From the NCBI GenBank assembly GCA_023627715.1, contig JAMAHW010000071.1, positions 159,028 to 223,027 on the forward strand: a stretch of DNA of 64,000 nt, written 5' to 3'. A model generated the notes under the pieces. That model saw only the letters and a program-made list of their open reading frames with translations, was not told the origin of the DNA and did not search any database. Source of the DNA: Periconia sp. R9002 (Eukaryota > Ascomycota > Dothideomycetes > Pleosporales > Periconiaceae). How positions within the stretch are numbered: the first letter of the stretch is position 1; each line of letters opens with the position of its first letter. A program made the position numbers and the translations under genes. Positions 8,587 through 19,255 of the stretch are shown here, in pieces.

Positions 8587-11346
8587 TCAAGTTATCAACC
8601 AGTCAACACCTTTTATTTGAGTAGCCTGTGCCGCCGCTAATATTTGTGCATTAGTCGGATTCTCGAAGCTGGTAAGCGTTGCCGGAAACATGTATTCCAG
8701 AGTGGTGGACTCCTCAGCTTTCCTCTGTACTAGGAACCCTTCGATTACCCTCTTTTGTTGCGATTTTCTCCACTCCGCGAAACATGTTTGAAATAAAGGG
8801 GAGCGGGCCTCAGCTGGCTCATCATCTGAAAGTCCCTCGTCTGGAAGAGGATCCTCGAGCATGATCATGATTTTTGATGACGGCGTAGTGAAGCCGGGAT
8901 TGTTCTCAGGCAGCGTCAAAGTAACTATGTACACCTGGCCCGTTTCACGGAGACGTAGAGGAAAGCTGCTTGCAACCATATGTCCCGGCCCATCCTCATC
9001 GTCTGAATCCAGTTGCACGAAGCCATAGGGCCCTTTCACATTCCCGGGCCTGACATTCAGCAAGAAGCCCGGAGACGGAAATTCAACAAGTAAGCTGGGA
9101 AGCTTCACAGTGACGCCAGATTCGGTGACATGAGCTACGTTGTTGGACTGCTCGATGCGCTGGCCCACAAACGATGTCGGCATCCAGCGACAGCCTTTCT
9201 GCGCCAACCGAGGACGGTTCCCAAACAAAATGCTGGGGCAGATAGCACCAATGTGCAAGAAGGTGCGACGCAAACGCTCTTTGTCGTCGAGAGAATACAG
9301 GGCCTTCAGATCCATGCCGAGCAGGGTAGCGACGCAGAGGCCCTCGTCCTTTGGGATACTAGTCTGTCGATACGGTAGCACTTTCTCCAGCGAACTCCAC
9401 TTTACTCGGGCGGTCTTAGATCCAGACTCTGGCTCTCGTAATGTCTCGAAGAAATCGAACACCGCCACGATGGTCCCGAAGAAGATGGTGTCAAGCATGA
9501 GGCCGTCTCTCTCAACCTCGGAAATTGGGCCTTCTAGAGAAGTTGAGTCCAGTGCGAGCCATTCGCCGACTGAAACGCCTGGTGGCTTGCAGAGCTGTCC
9601 GTCTGCGTGATCTTCCTTCTTCAAGACTGGTGCGAGCTGCGAGTCGAGAATTATTTTGAGAAGCGGTACGCCTGCCAGCAGACTTTGAGCACCTAATCCG
9701 AATCGCAGAGCTCCGAGGTGGGCAAATCTCTCGATCCGGTACCTGAAAATCAGGTCCTGAAGACCGGCTATCCCGTCCTTGAACTTGAAGTAGAGTTTTT
9801 TGGCAAATACCGCCTCTTGAATAGTCCAGAGCCGCTCATTCCATGAGCTAATCTCGATGCGCGAGAGACACTCGCGAGCGGGAATACCGAGGGAGGTGTG
9901 TTGCAGCCCCGCATCGAAGACGAGGACGCGGTCAGCTTCACGATACACTTGCTCCATCTGACGAAGGGCTAGCATCTTGACAGGGCCCTGTGCGTATGGA
10001 ACGGAGATGGTATCAACCCAGAAGGGAATAGGATCATATATTTCGTCGTTACGGCGGTATAACTCATGGACAGCATCCCTGAATTTATTGAGCTGGCACG
10101 AATACAATGAGTTTCCATTGCCGCTTCCGGTACCGTCTACCCATACGTGGGATATTGCCACGTATTTCCTGACTGTACTGCTCGGTGGTTCGTGACTCGG
10201 GATTAGCTCCCAAGTGTGGGTCGGGTCCTTACTGGTGCTTTGGTCCGGTAAATTGAACAACTTGTCCCTCCGTACAATTAGCGGGGTGTGCCCTGCTTTG
10301 ATCCAATTCACATATGCAGATCCCTCAGTGAGTTCAAACGACACGATTGGGCAGTCGCATCCATTGACTCGGTGCCTCATTTGGTAGGTGACGGGATTGA
10401 CCTGACTGGCGATGCACCCAAAAGCACAACAACGGGAGTGCCGATCGATTGGACCTTTGTAGATGGCAGAGAGATAATATGCCCTGATTATAGAGCCTTC
10501 GTCACGGAATCTTCTTAGCCAGACAGGACACCAACCCGCGTAGTGGGCACGCCGGATGATCGTCGCCGGTATCACCCACTTTAGACCGTCAATTTTGCGC
10601 TGATATTTCTGCTCTGTGGCTTTCTGGAGAAGCTCACCAGCGACCCCAATAGACAAAAGCAGAGCATGACCTGGCGACTCGAGCTCATGGGTTGAAGTGT
10701 TGCCCAGCCGGGCAGCGAGAGGCTCTTCAATAAAGAAGCTCTTCCTCTCCGGCGGGCTCTGCGCAAATGCCACATCCCAGTCGCTGACAGCCTCGTGTTG
10801 ATGAGAGTGTCTTGCATACATCAGCTGTGCTTTACGAGGCTGTCCATGATCCCCGTCCTCATGTCGTTGGGCTCCTAGTCTGCCGATTTCGCTTTGGCAG
10901 AGCTGTGTAAAGAAAACGTTGACTCGCTTCAAGATGACACTTATTTCAACAAACTTCCCGAATTCAATTCGCTCCTTGTCCGGATTCGCAGGGTCGGTTC
11001 TGATACACTGCCATAACATGAGCAAGTATGGCAGCGAGGCTGAAAACGCTCGAAGCTGTTCCGTGCTGGACAAATCGTTGTTTTCCAGCCCTAGCATTCC
11101 ACCGATTCGGAAAATCTCCCCAATCATGCCACTATAGGCCCAGCGCTGAATGAAGCCTGCCGTGTCTTCCCACGTTTTGCCATAGAAATCACCATCGACA
11201 ATGTGCTGGAGGTTGTAGCCTTCAGAGTGGGGGTAGAAAAGCCATTCTCGAGAGCCTTGAGGCTTGTAGACCTTATTACGCACGCTGAACCACGGAACTT
11301 GTAGCGATGGGTGCGCTGGACTTGAAATTGGTGGAAGGAAATCCAT
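8587..11346 (-). CDS. HET-domain protein with long N-terminal region
   Basis: A single uninterrupted exon of 919 residues from MDFLPPISSP. The HET (heterokaryon incompatibility) domain starts late, at about residue 390: YVAISHVWVDG, then PFWVDTISVP, then a LRQMEQVYREADRVLVFD block and WNERLWTIQEAVFA. These are the three usual HET motifs. The roughly 390-residue N-terminal part contains a helix-rich region and a Cys/His segment (CCAFGCIAS, HRVNGCDCP) that could bind metal; I do not recognise a named domain. The C-terminal 400 residues are also unassigned. HET proteins trigger cell death upon fusion of unlike hyphae and can work downstream of NLRs. The gene is the first of three HET genes and is bracketed by the 42-base repeat. 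Confidence 0.85.
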   Translation of the reverse strand: MDFLPPISSPAHPSLQVPWFSVRNKVYKPQGSREWLFYPHSEGYNLQHIVDGDFYGKTWEDTAGFIQRWAYSGMIGEIFRIGGMLGLENNDLSSTEQLRAFSASLPYLLMLWQCIRTDPANPDKERIEFGKFVEISVILKRVNVFFTQLCQSEIGRLGAQRHEDGDHGQPRKAQLMYARHSHQHEAVSDWDVAFAQSPPERKSFFIEEPLAARLGNTSTHELESPGHALLLSIGVAGELLQKATEQKYQRKIDGLKWVIPATIIRRAHYAGWCPVWLRRFRDEGSIIRAYYLSAIYKGPIDRHSRCCAFGCIASQVNPVTYQMRHRVNGCDCPIVSFELTEGSAYVNWIKAGHTPLIVRRDKLFNLPDQSTSKDPTHTWELIPSHEPPSSTVRKYVAISHVWVDGTGSGNGNSLYSCQLNKFRDAVHELYRRNDEIYDPIPFWVDTISVPYAQGPVKMLALRQMEQVYREADRVLVFDAGLQHTSLGIPARECLSRIEISSWNERLWTIQEAVFAKKLYFKFKDGIAGLQDLIFRYRIERFAHLGALRFGLGAQSLLAGVPLLKIILDSQLAPVLKKEDHADGQLCKPPGVSVGEWLALDSTSLEGPISEVERDGLMLDTIFFGTIVAVFDFFETLREPESGSKTARVKWSSLEKVLPYRQTSIPKDEGLCVATLLGMDLKALYSLDDKERLRRTFLHIGAICPSILFGNRPRLAQKGCRWMPTSFVGQRIEQSNNVAHVTESGVTVKLPSLLVEFPSPGFLLNVRPGNVKGPYGFVQLDSDDEDGPGHMVASSFPLRLRETGQVYIVTLTLPENNPGFTTPSSKIMIMLEDPLPDEGLSDDEPAEARSPLFQTCFAEWRKSQQKRVIEGFLVQRKAEESTTLEYMFPATLTSFENPTNAQILAAAQATQIKGVDWLIT

Positions 11347-12057
11347 TACGAGCGCAGACGAGGGTTGAGAGATGTGTTTTGGTTAATAAATGAGAGATGG
11401 TTTTGGTTATATGTTGGGAACATCTCTTTCGTAAACTTCGAGGTCAAGCTCTAGCTGAATCGTGGCGGTGGCAGTGTCCTCGTGCTATCTCTTACGTTTA
11501 CATATGAGAAGATGAAAAATCTCGAAGCGCGACTAACAACTTCTCGTATCCGTCCCACCGATGCCTTCAGCACCCGGGATTCATCGAATATCCCAGCCAT
11601 GTATCGGCCATCATCCGTGCACAATGAGTATCTTAGGCCGATCCACAATGCAGCAGGGCTCGCAAAAGAAAGCACCGGTACCAACCATTCATTCCCTCTG
11701 CGCTTGCGTCTCCTGAAGCTCGGGCAACTGCTAGCCAATTTCACTGCTCTATTGGGCTACTTCGAGACACTGTCCTCATTTGGGCCGGAGGCGTACACAA
11801 CCTGTAACATTGGACCAAGTTTCGTCTGCTATTCCTTCAACTCGGAAGAAACAAAATCATAAGGTACCACTATCACGCAAGACCTTCTTTTAGCAAAAAA
11901 AAAATACTGTGTCCCCAGCTAGGTTACCGCGCCGCACTCCCAAGACGATCAAAAGGTAGACCTAACCGAGCATAATTAAGACGCGGATATGTAACGAAAT
12001 TGCCATCTTAATAACGAAGGAGCTTACTGTGTGGACACGGCGGCCAAGGTCGCGGTA
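11347..12057. other. Intergenic upstream of first HET gene
   Basis: About 700 bases between two minus-strand HET genes. It carries the second copy of the 42-base repeat. Open frames at 11451-11862 on both strands have no recognisable family. Confidence 0.5.
11905..11946 (+). repeat. 42-base dispersed repeat, copy B
   Basis: Same orientation as the copy at 8306-8347 with five mismatches. The two copies share the cores GTGTCCCCAGCT and CACTCCCAAGAC or a one-base variant. It lies just beyond the 5' side of the first HET gene. Confidence 0.7.
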
Positions 12058-14608
12058 CTATACAAGGTATATCAACTTCTTCTGGCTTGACTGGGATAAC
12101 ATCTGCTCCACAACAGCATCATTTGTAGTCCAGAAATATCCAACCCTTTCATACGTTTCGCGTTCATCTGATTTCGGGCGTAGCACAAGACCATGCACCT
12201 GTATCTTGCTTCCCATTGGATGGACTTTGGCGTTTTCAAAGGCCAGGACAGGCAAGTAAAACAGTTGTGCGGAAATATTAGGAAAAATCACGTCGTAGAT
12301 GGTATTGACATGATGAGAAGTAGAAGAGTGAAAGTAGCCTTTGATACAAAGCTTGGCGTCGAGAATCAGGTCGTTTACCTGCTCAATAGGTTTTATCTTT
12401 TCCTCTGATATGAGTGGTATTATCTCTTTCCAAGTACTTCCAAACTGGCGTGGTTGTGGCGTATTGCTTGTTTCCTCTGATTCCTCGGGTAGCTCTGACA
12501 CTTTTAGGCGATGCGAGATTCGGCCGTCCACCGAGCCCCATGACCAGCTTGGGATGTTTCGAACAGGTCTTTCTTCAGGAGGGCCGCAAACCACCCACAG
12601 AAGGTTGAACGCGAGCATCTCTTTCCACAACCCAGCTGAATACTGAAGGGTTGTGTTTTTCTGAATGAAGTAGGCTACTCCGCTCATGGCTTTTAATTTG
12701 TCCGTCCCGCGCGTGAGCTTTCGAGCGGAATATTTCTCCACCATTTCAAACCAGCTCTGGTGGAATTCAACTTTTTCTGCCAATGCCGTACCTTTGAATC
12801 GCCACAAGAGTTCAAAGGCACCACGCATGCCGCTTCGGGCAGATATAGCGAGAAGTTTTCGCATCTGTTTCATTTGTTCGGCATACTGTGGGTTTTCTGG
12901 CGATGGTATCGCACTTCGTCTGGCTCGACCAGACAATGGTGCTGGCGTGAATCGCTCGACTGGCCGTTGGACTGCTTCGTATTCGTGGGGAGGATGGAGC
13001 GTTCCATCATAACGAACCCCGGCCTTCACTGGATATCTCGACCCACCGAGGCGTATACCATCGTGCACAACCAGCTCATTGCATTCAAAGAATACAACGC
13101 CGTCACAGAAATGTAAAACTCGGCGGGCAAGATATCGCTCTTGAAATGTCCACGCTCTTGTATTTAGCACTGTATTTTCCGCCTTATCCGTGAATAGTTT
13201 AAGCGATGCCTCGAATGATTTGTCACGAAAAGCTGAAACAACGATCGAACTGTGTGTAGAACCACGTAATGTGCAGTTATTGCGGAAGATTTCTTTGGGC
13301 ATAAAGCAACCCCCATTAGAGTCTTTGGACGCCGAAGCCGAAACGACGCATTTCGAGTTGGCATAAACGAGACCCATATTTGCTGACTCTGCTTCCCATT
13401 CCGCGTCATCATCCTGGACGATGCATAGAGAGTCGATCCATAGATATTTGATATTCAACGCGCGAGCAATTCGAACCGCGTGCTGGAAGTTTTTGGTAAG
13501 TCTCGATATATCGAGGTTTTCTATGTCGTCCATATTGGACTTTGTCAGAGTTATATTGACTGCTTCTCCCCAGCAATGACTAAGAGCAATGTAATCCTTA
13601 GGTTGCTCTTCCCGTAGCTGTGAACTTAGTTTGAGTCTTATCGTCTCATCTTCAGCACCTCCAACATCCAAGAGCCTTAAAGGCAGGTAATGTTCGGATG
13701 ACTCTGGGATAAACTTGTTGTTGCATTTTTCATGCTTTTCCTGGCACTGCTGGATCCAATGGATTGCCCAGTCGAAAATATCTGGGGTGTCTGTATGCAT
13801 GGAATGATAGCAAAGATGGATGCGTTTCTCTGCAATATGTTAAGAAGTATTTTTGGGGGAGAGAAAGTAAGCTGCCCCAGTCGGTGAATATGAATTTCTG
13901 ACACTTACTGTCGTATTCTGATATCCCATATCTATCTCTTTCAACGGAAACTCGGCGAGCCTTACTGATGGAAGGACCTGAAAGTTCTAAGTTAAGGTTG
14001 ACATCCCTCGAAAAACTGCTGTTGAACGGCCGTCTGTCCCGTATGACAAGGGTAAGGCCGCTATTGAACTTGATATTTTTCTTTTCCACCGATTCACTGA
14101 ATTTTTCCACCGACTTCAAAACCAGTACGCACATGTGGCAATTTTTTGCAGATTCCTCGAGCTCTTCTTTCGTGTAAAAGGGATGGCGCTCCGTGGATCG
14201 ACTGAAAAGCCAGGGAGAACCAATTAGAAGCGCGGATTCATTAACGATACTTTGGCATCTCTCACAAAGCCGACAACATTCCTTGGAAACACTAGAAGTC
14301 CGATAAGAGCTGGCATTGAAAACAAATAGAAACGAGAAACACCAACGAACATACAGAAATAACAGGCAAGGAAGGAGATAGGGACTGGAAATTATCGCCA
14401 AAGCGATCAAAGCTTTTCCCAATCTCAACATCAATAAAGTAACAATCATGAGCGCTATAAACGCGAACGTATAGCCGACGCTAAGCCCATAAGACATTTT
14501 GTCCGAGGGTGGAAGTAAAGTCGACCAATAAATAAATGAACCCCAGGCCGCAAGAAGCATTGTAGAGAGAGGAATGTCAACCTTCCAATCAAAGTCTTCG
14601 AAATCCAT
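12058..14608 (-). CDS. Membrane-anchored HET-domain protein
   Basis: Two exons (14608-13909 and 13829-12058) joined by a 79-base intron (GTAAGT...GCAG) give 823 residues in one frame. The N terminus has about three hydrophobic spans in residues 10-100 (LLAAWGSFIYWSTLL, a second around FAFIALMIVTLLML, a third around IALAIISSPYLLPCLLFLYV), then a Cys-rich CCRLCERCQ motif. The HET domain begins near residue 290: YIALSHCWG, LWIDSLCIVQDD, and RAWTFQERYLARRVLHF later. The Cys motif and HET order match the large HET family that precedes the domain with a CxxC segment; the membrane spans are unusual. The start was set at the first in-frame ATG, but the frame is open about 90 bases further upstream, so a small 5' exon may be missing. 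Its promoter faces the next HET gene. Confidence 0.85.
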
Positions 14609-15481
14609 CTTGGACCTAGGTTCCCGCCCAGCGATCTCTCCAGAATCGGTCAATCTATTTTTTTTACTCTCGAAAAACTCTGCCTGAAAGACTCTGGAAG
14701 TTTTGGGCTGTTAAGCCACTTCCGTACCTTTTCTGATGCTAGTGAATCGGCCAAATCCGTTCACAACGATGCTGGAAAAGGATGACTGCATCCAAAAACC
14801 GCGGTGGGTACGCTCAGTTCTTTCCAAGTTTGTAGAGCATCTTCAGTCCAGGCAGGGATGTGACAGATCGCTGGGGATACGGTCGTTTGGAGATGCTTCT
14901 TCCGAGTGAATAAAAGTGATAAGAATGAGTACCTCTGAAGGACGAGATCAAGACAAGACAGTAAGTAATTGCTGAAAAGATTCATTTACAACGGCTGCTG
15001 CAATTTTAATCTCGACTCATAATATCCGTGTGGCTGAAGTGGACAAGGCTGTGTACCTTAGCGTGACTGACAAATGTCCACATGGAACTCATGGAATACG
15101 AGCTAATGGGTCTAAAGTGCGGTGGAAGGCTGTGGATACGACTGCGGCTGTGCCACCTCTACCAACCATCCGTCTCTCGTCGCCCACCTCACCTTCTCTA
15201 ACTGCCATGTGCTGTATGTATTCGAAGCCTTGCAACCAAATTTCATGATACAAATGCCTTTTTCTCGTAGAATTGAGCAAGAAGAGTAAGCTCCCACCCC
15301 TGTCGAAACCGGTCACCGAGGCGAGCAGGCAGCCAGCCACCATCTGATGCCCCGCTTCCTCGAATCTGATCGTGAACCATCGCTCAGTCTCAGCACAAAC
15401 GCGAGAAGGGGATCAACTCCCTCCAACGGTCTGTCGTACGGATAATGACTTTGTGGAACGGGATCGCCGAGAGCTGCCTAT
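14609..15481. other. Divergent intergenic region between two HET genes
   Basis: An 873-base region separates the start codons of two divergent HET genes and may hold both promoters. The left 90 bases are open in the frame of the membrane HET gene. No repeat or clear motif is seen. Confidence 0.45.
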
Positions 15482-17209
15482 ATGCCAAATCCTAACTCCA
15501 TGGAAATGAACTCTTTTGAGTACCAACCGCTTGAAGATGCCGACACTATCAGATGCATGATATTGGAGGCCGGAAAACCAGAGGACCCTCTCTCCTGTAT
15601 TCTATATGCTACAAAGTTGGCCGATGCAGAAAGATACTTGGCATTATCCTACGTCTGGGGTGATCCAAACCGGAGAGATGCTACAATTCGTGTGAACGAG
15701 GCACCATTGAAAATCACGAAGAGTCTGCAAAATGCTTTGAAAGAGATCCGTCAAAGTAATGAGAGCATTCCTATCTGGGCAGATGCGATTTGCATCAACC
15801 AAAAGGATCCGATTGAGCGCGCGGAGCAGGTCATGCACATGGCGTCAATCTACAGAGATGCAACGAAAGTGATTGTTCATCTTGGACCCGACCCTCAAGG
15901 GAACGCTGAACGGGCCTTTGGGATTGCAGAGAGACTAGTTTTTGATAATGCATACCAGGAACGTTTCTTGAGCGACTGGAACAACAAGAGGGTACATATC
16001 ACACTCTTGAAGTGGTTGTACAGTCTTCCTTGGTTTCATCGCGTCTGGACGACCCAGGAAATAGGTTTGGCACTGTCAGCTACCTTCATTTGCGGTACAG
16101 CACGCATCGAATGGGATATTCTCCATCAAGCCTTCGAGCTGCTAGCAACAAGTGCAACGCCTCGACAGCTGCGCAAGTACAACTTCAACCCGAAGAAGAT
16201 TAGCTGTCTATACTTGTCTTTCTTTCAGGAAGATTCGTACCTTTCAGTTCTCGCGCGCATGCGCACAAGACAGACCATCGAGCCACGGGACAGAATTTTC
16301 GCAACCTTGCATCATGCGGGTGCTCGTATCGAAGACGTAAATGGAAGTAGAGGAATTGTTAGGGTGGATTATAAGGTGGATCTTCAGGATATCTACCTCG
16401 AAACAGCCGTGGGGATCTTGACGAAATCAGAATCGCTCGACTTCCTATCATATGTGAACTACCGGGATCTATCAACACCGCTTCCTTCTTGGGTCCCGCA
16501 GTGGCATTTGGAACCTTTGACGCGTCTTCTCCCTCAGACGGAGGGGCATCAGTATAGCGCATCTGAAGGACTGGGTGTCAGCGATGATGAGGACGGCCTG
16601 GTCTTTGAGGTTTACGATAAGAAGCTACGAGTTCGTGGAGTTCATTGTGACGTTATCGATTGGTGCTCACCAAAATGGACGAAAGCAGACCTCGACTCAA
16701 AGCCTGGGTTACGCATCAAGCAGGTTTGGGACAAGGTGAAAGACAGGGCTTACATAACGTACAAACATGACCTTCTCAATACACTCATGAGAACCTTTAC
16801 AGCAAACAGTGGCACGGAATCTGTAGATCAAAACTTTTCCTCATTCTGGCGTTTACTCTGGGGCGACACGCCTCCATATTCACATCTCCTCCCGCCTGCA
16901 ACTATTACAGTGGCCGAGGACAGAAATGAGGAATCATCAATATTCTCCGAGGAAGCATGGCACGCGCTCAGGGGTCGAAAACTCTTCCAAACGAAAGGAG
17001 GCTATATTGGGATAGGCCCGCAGACATTGGAGAAAGGCGATTCTGTATTTGTTCTCTGTGGTGGCAATTTTCCGTTCATTCTTCGCTACGGAGGTCCCGA
17101 TGAGTATAGGCTAGTAGGAGAAGCTTATGTTGATGGAATCATGGAAGGCCAAGTTCAGGGTTGGATAAGACCTGGTAGACATCAAGTAGTACCGCTTCAG
17201 ATATATTAG
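15482..17209 (+). CDS. HET-domain protein (HET-6 type)
   Basis: A single exon of 575 residues starting at MPNPNSMEM. The HET domain is near the N terminus, the standard layout for the HET-6/OR family: YLALSYVWGDP at about 57, IWADAICINQKD at about 98, followed by QVMHMASIYRDATKVIVHLG and LPWFHRVWTTQEIG near 185. The C-terminal half has the conserved RDRIFATL segment and ends with a YIGIGPQTLEKGDSVFVLCG block, which this family usually has near its C terminus. No signal peptide or membrane span. Family members cause or carry incompatibility reactions; the partner is unknown here. Third gene of the HET cluster, divergent from the membrane-anchored one. Confidence 0.92.
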   Translation: MPNPNSMEMNSFEYQPLEDADTIRCMILEAGKPEDPLSCILYATKLADAERYLALSYVWGDPNRRDATIRVNEAPLKITKSLQNALKEIRQSNESIPIWADAICINQKDPIERAEQVMHMASIYRDATKVIVHLGPDPQGNAERAFGIAERLVFDNAYQERFLSDWNNKRVHITLLKWLYSLPWFHRVWTTQEIGLALSATFICGTARIEWDILHQAFELLATSATPRQLRKYNFNPKKISCLYLSFFQEDSYLSVLARMRTRQTIEPRDRIFATLHHAGARIEDVNGSRGIVRVDYKVDLQDIYLETAVGILTKSESLDFLSYVNYRDLSTPLPSWVPQWHLEPLTRLLPQTEGHQYSASEGLGVSDDEDGLVFEVYDKKLRVRGVHCDVIDWCSPKWTKADLDSKPGLRIKQVWDKVKDRAYITYKHDLLNTLMRTFTANSGTESVDQNFSSFWRLLWGDTPPYSHLLPPATITVAEDRNEESSIFSEEAWHALRGRKLFQTKGGYIGIGPQTLEKGDSVFVLCGGNFPFILRYGGPDEYRLVGEAYVDGIMEGQVQGWIRPGRHQVVPLQIY

Positions 17210-17587
17210 CGGCCGTGTACCTTCGTAGTGTTTCTTTTTCCTAGCGAATACGTAGATTGCATCGGTGGGCATGGATTGAAGCATCAGCCGATTTCTTTCC
17301 ATAAAAAGTAACGGTAAACCTAGCTTACTACGATCTATTAAGTTCTTTGAATACTAGTATTGAATGTTTCGAAAAATAATTCTATACTTTTATTACGGGG
17401 CGACGAGCTTGCGAGGAGAGTTGCATAGGGTGGTAAATGGGCATGTCACGGTCAAGATTCTCTACGAAATACTCCAGTGATCCAGATGGCCAGTAAGTAG
17501 ATTTCAACAGAGTTTCCTGTTGTGTATGTTTCGATCGGGAAGAGCTCAAGTCATAAAATTTGCAGCTAAGACGGTTACCTCATGCCG
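17210..17587. other. Intergenic, no gene seen
   Basis: 3'-to-3' gap between the third HET gene and a small minus-strand gene. AT-rich near 17330-17400; nothing recognised. Confidence 0.5.
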
Positions 17588-17989
17588 CTAGACTTCGCCT
17601 GCCATTATCTTATCCCAAGCTTTGATAAAAGCCCCAAAAAGAACGCTCCTCTCGCCTGCAGCCCTGAAATTCTCACTTAATGGTGCATATGGAAGAAATG
17701 GTTTCCCGGGGGTTTGCAAGTTCTCCTCTACTAATCGCCGGCGCGGTTGCGTGCCGTTGGGTTGTGGATTATCGACTTGCGGAAATAGCATCTTCATGGA
17801 GTTTGTCATGCCCTCGGCAGTCTCGTCATCTTCTCGCACCGAATCTCCATGTGTTTTTCTCTCTCCTGCGGTCGTCGTCTTGTCTTCCCCGTCATCTTCT
17901 CGCACCGAATCCCCATGTGTTTTTCTCTCTCCTGCGGTCGTCGTCTTGTCTTCCCCCTCAGAACCATCGTGTCCAGCTCCCTTTGTCAT
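17588..17989 (-). CDS. Small hydrophilic protein with duplicated 22-residue repeat
   Basis: A 133-residue frame starting MTKGAGHDG. Residues about 12-55 are two exact copies of a 22-residue acidic-basic unit that starts GEDKTTTAGERK and ends GDSVREDD. The C-terminal half (LVEENLQTPGKPFLPY, then FRAAGERSVLFGAFIKAWDKI) looks like an ordinary soluble domain. The plus strand is also open over the same bases but gives a less protein-like Ser/Val/Cys-rich sequence, so I prefer the minus strand. I recognise no family. It lies beside the HET cluster; a link is only positional. An intron or a missing 5' exon cannot be excluded. Confidence 0.45.
   Translation of the reverse strand: MTKGAGHDGSEGEDKTTTAGERKTHGDSVREDDGEDKTTTAGERKTHGDSVREDDETAEGMTNSMKMLFPQVDNPQPNGTQPRRRLVEENLQTPGKPFLPYAPLSENFRAAGERSVLFGAFIKAWDKIMAGEV
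17825..17956 (+). repeat. Tandem repeat, two 66-base units
   Basis: Two adjacent 66-base copies (17825-17890 and 17891-17956) differ at one base. The unit length is a multiple of three, so the repeat keeps the frame of the minus-strand gene and doubles its 22-residue unit. Confidence 0.9.
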
Positions 17990-19255
17990 AGTGAATTTCT
18001 ATACGTACGTGGATGAGCTCTAGACTAAAAGAGAAGCAAACATAGAATATTTACCTAGACGAGAAGGCTTAGCAGCAAAGTGAAGTTGGAGCGTGTCAAG
18101 ATTGACATGCAGTGGATATGTAAGTTGAAGTGATGGATGTAATGAGCAGGAAGAACTCGAGTGCAGGGTAAGACGTTAGTGGCACGCCGCAAAGACTTGT
18201 GGCCCGTGCATAGAATCAGCTGGTATACTAGCACTTGAGGTAATAAAATACTACTTAAAAGCCGAACGACTTTAACATAATTTGATCATCTAGCAGATAG
18301 CTCGCTCTTCTCGCAATTTCCATCCCTTCGTGTAATCTTAACAGCTCTTGAGGCTGTAAATGAATTTACATGTACAGTTATCAGTGGTTTTCGTCAAAAG
18401 GTGACCACCTCCCAGCCCAGGGTAGGTAATAGAAAATATAAATTTTCTATGTGCAAATGATTAAAAGAGTCATGAATTCGTACTACAGTGTATAATTACG
18501 AATGGAAGCTTATATTATCGTCTTGCATATCAATCAAACACACGTCCCTAGAAAAAAATCGATGTATGTCAAACGTAAAAAATATTTACACATCCTACCT
18601 ATATACCTCCTAAAAACTTATTATACATCCAGCAAACCTAACTACGACAAAAAAATCACAAAATCACACAACCCACCCCCCAACCACCTTCTTCTCACTC
18701 ACCCCCATCATATATCAACCCATCTCCTCACCCCTCTATCTTCCTCCCTGTCGACCGTACTCTCTAAACTCGCAATGTCCTTCAAAATTCTACAAGCCTT
18801 TGTGTTTTGGAAGGAGTGTCGTATGTCTAGGTGAGTTTAGCTAACAGCACTGAGTTGAGAAGATAGACGAATGGTGTATACATGACTCTACACATATCAA
18901 GAAGAGAAAACAGAATGCATGTCATTCTACAACCTCCCAACTTGCAATATGACTCAGAACCTCACCCAACCACATATATATAGCCATCATTCACTACCCA
19001 AGAATTCTTCAACCACTCTTTCCCCTACCTACCCACAGACGCACGCACGCACGCGTAGCCACACGCAAGACCAAGAGCGGTGTATAAACAAACAAACAAA
19101 CACCGCACGGTATATACACGCGTCACCGCTCCTGGCACGCCTACAACGCACCGCCACACGATATTCGCACATATACCCCAACCCGACTCCCCTATCCTCC
19201 CTCACTCCTTCCTCTCCCCACAACACCCTTCACATCCTCACACAACCCCCCAACG
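17990..19255. other. Intergenic, promoter side of F-box gene
   Basis: About 1.25 kb. The right half is strongly C- and A-rich on the plus strand, as in many fungal leaders, and has an AAAC microsatellite near 19090. No gene recognised. Confidence 0.5.

Noticed and set aside
17622..18023. Plus-strand frame opposite the repeat-bearing small protein
   Set aside because: Composition is Ser/Val/Cys-rich and less protein-like than the minus-strand reading.
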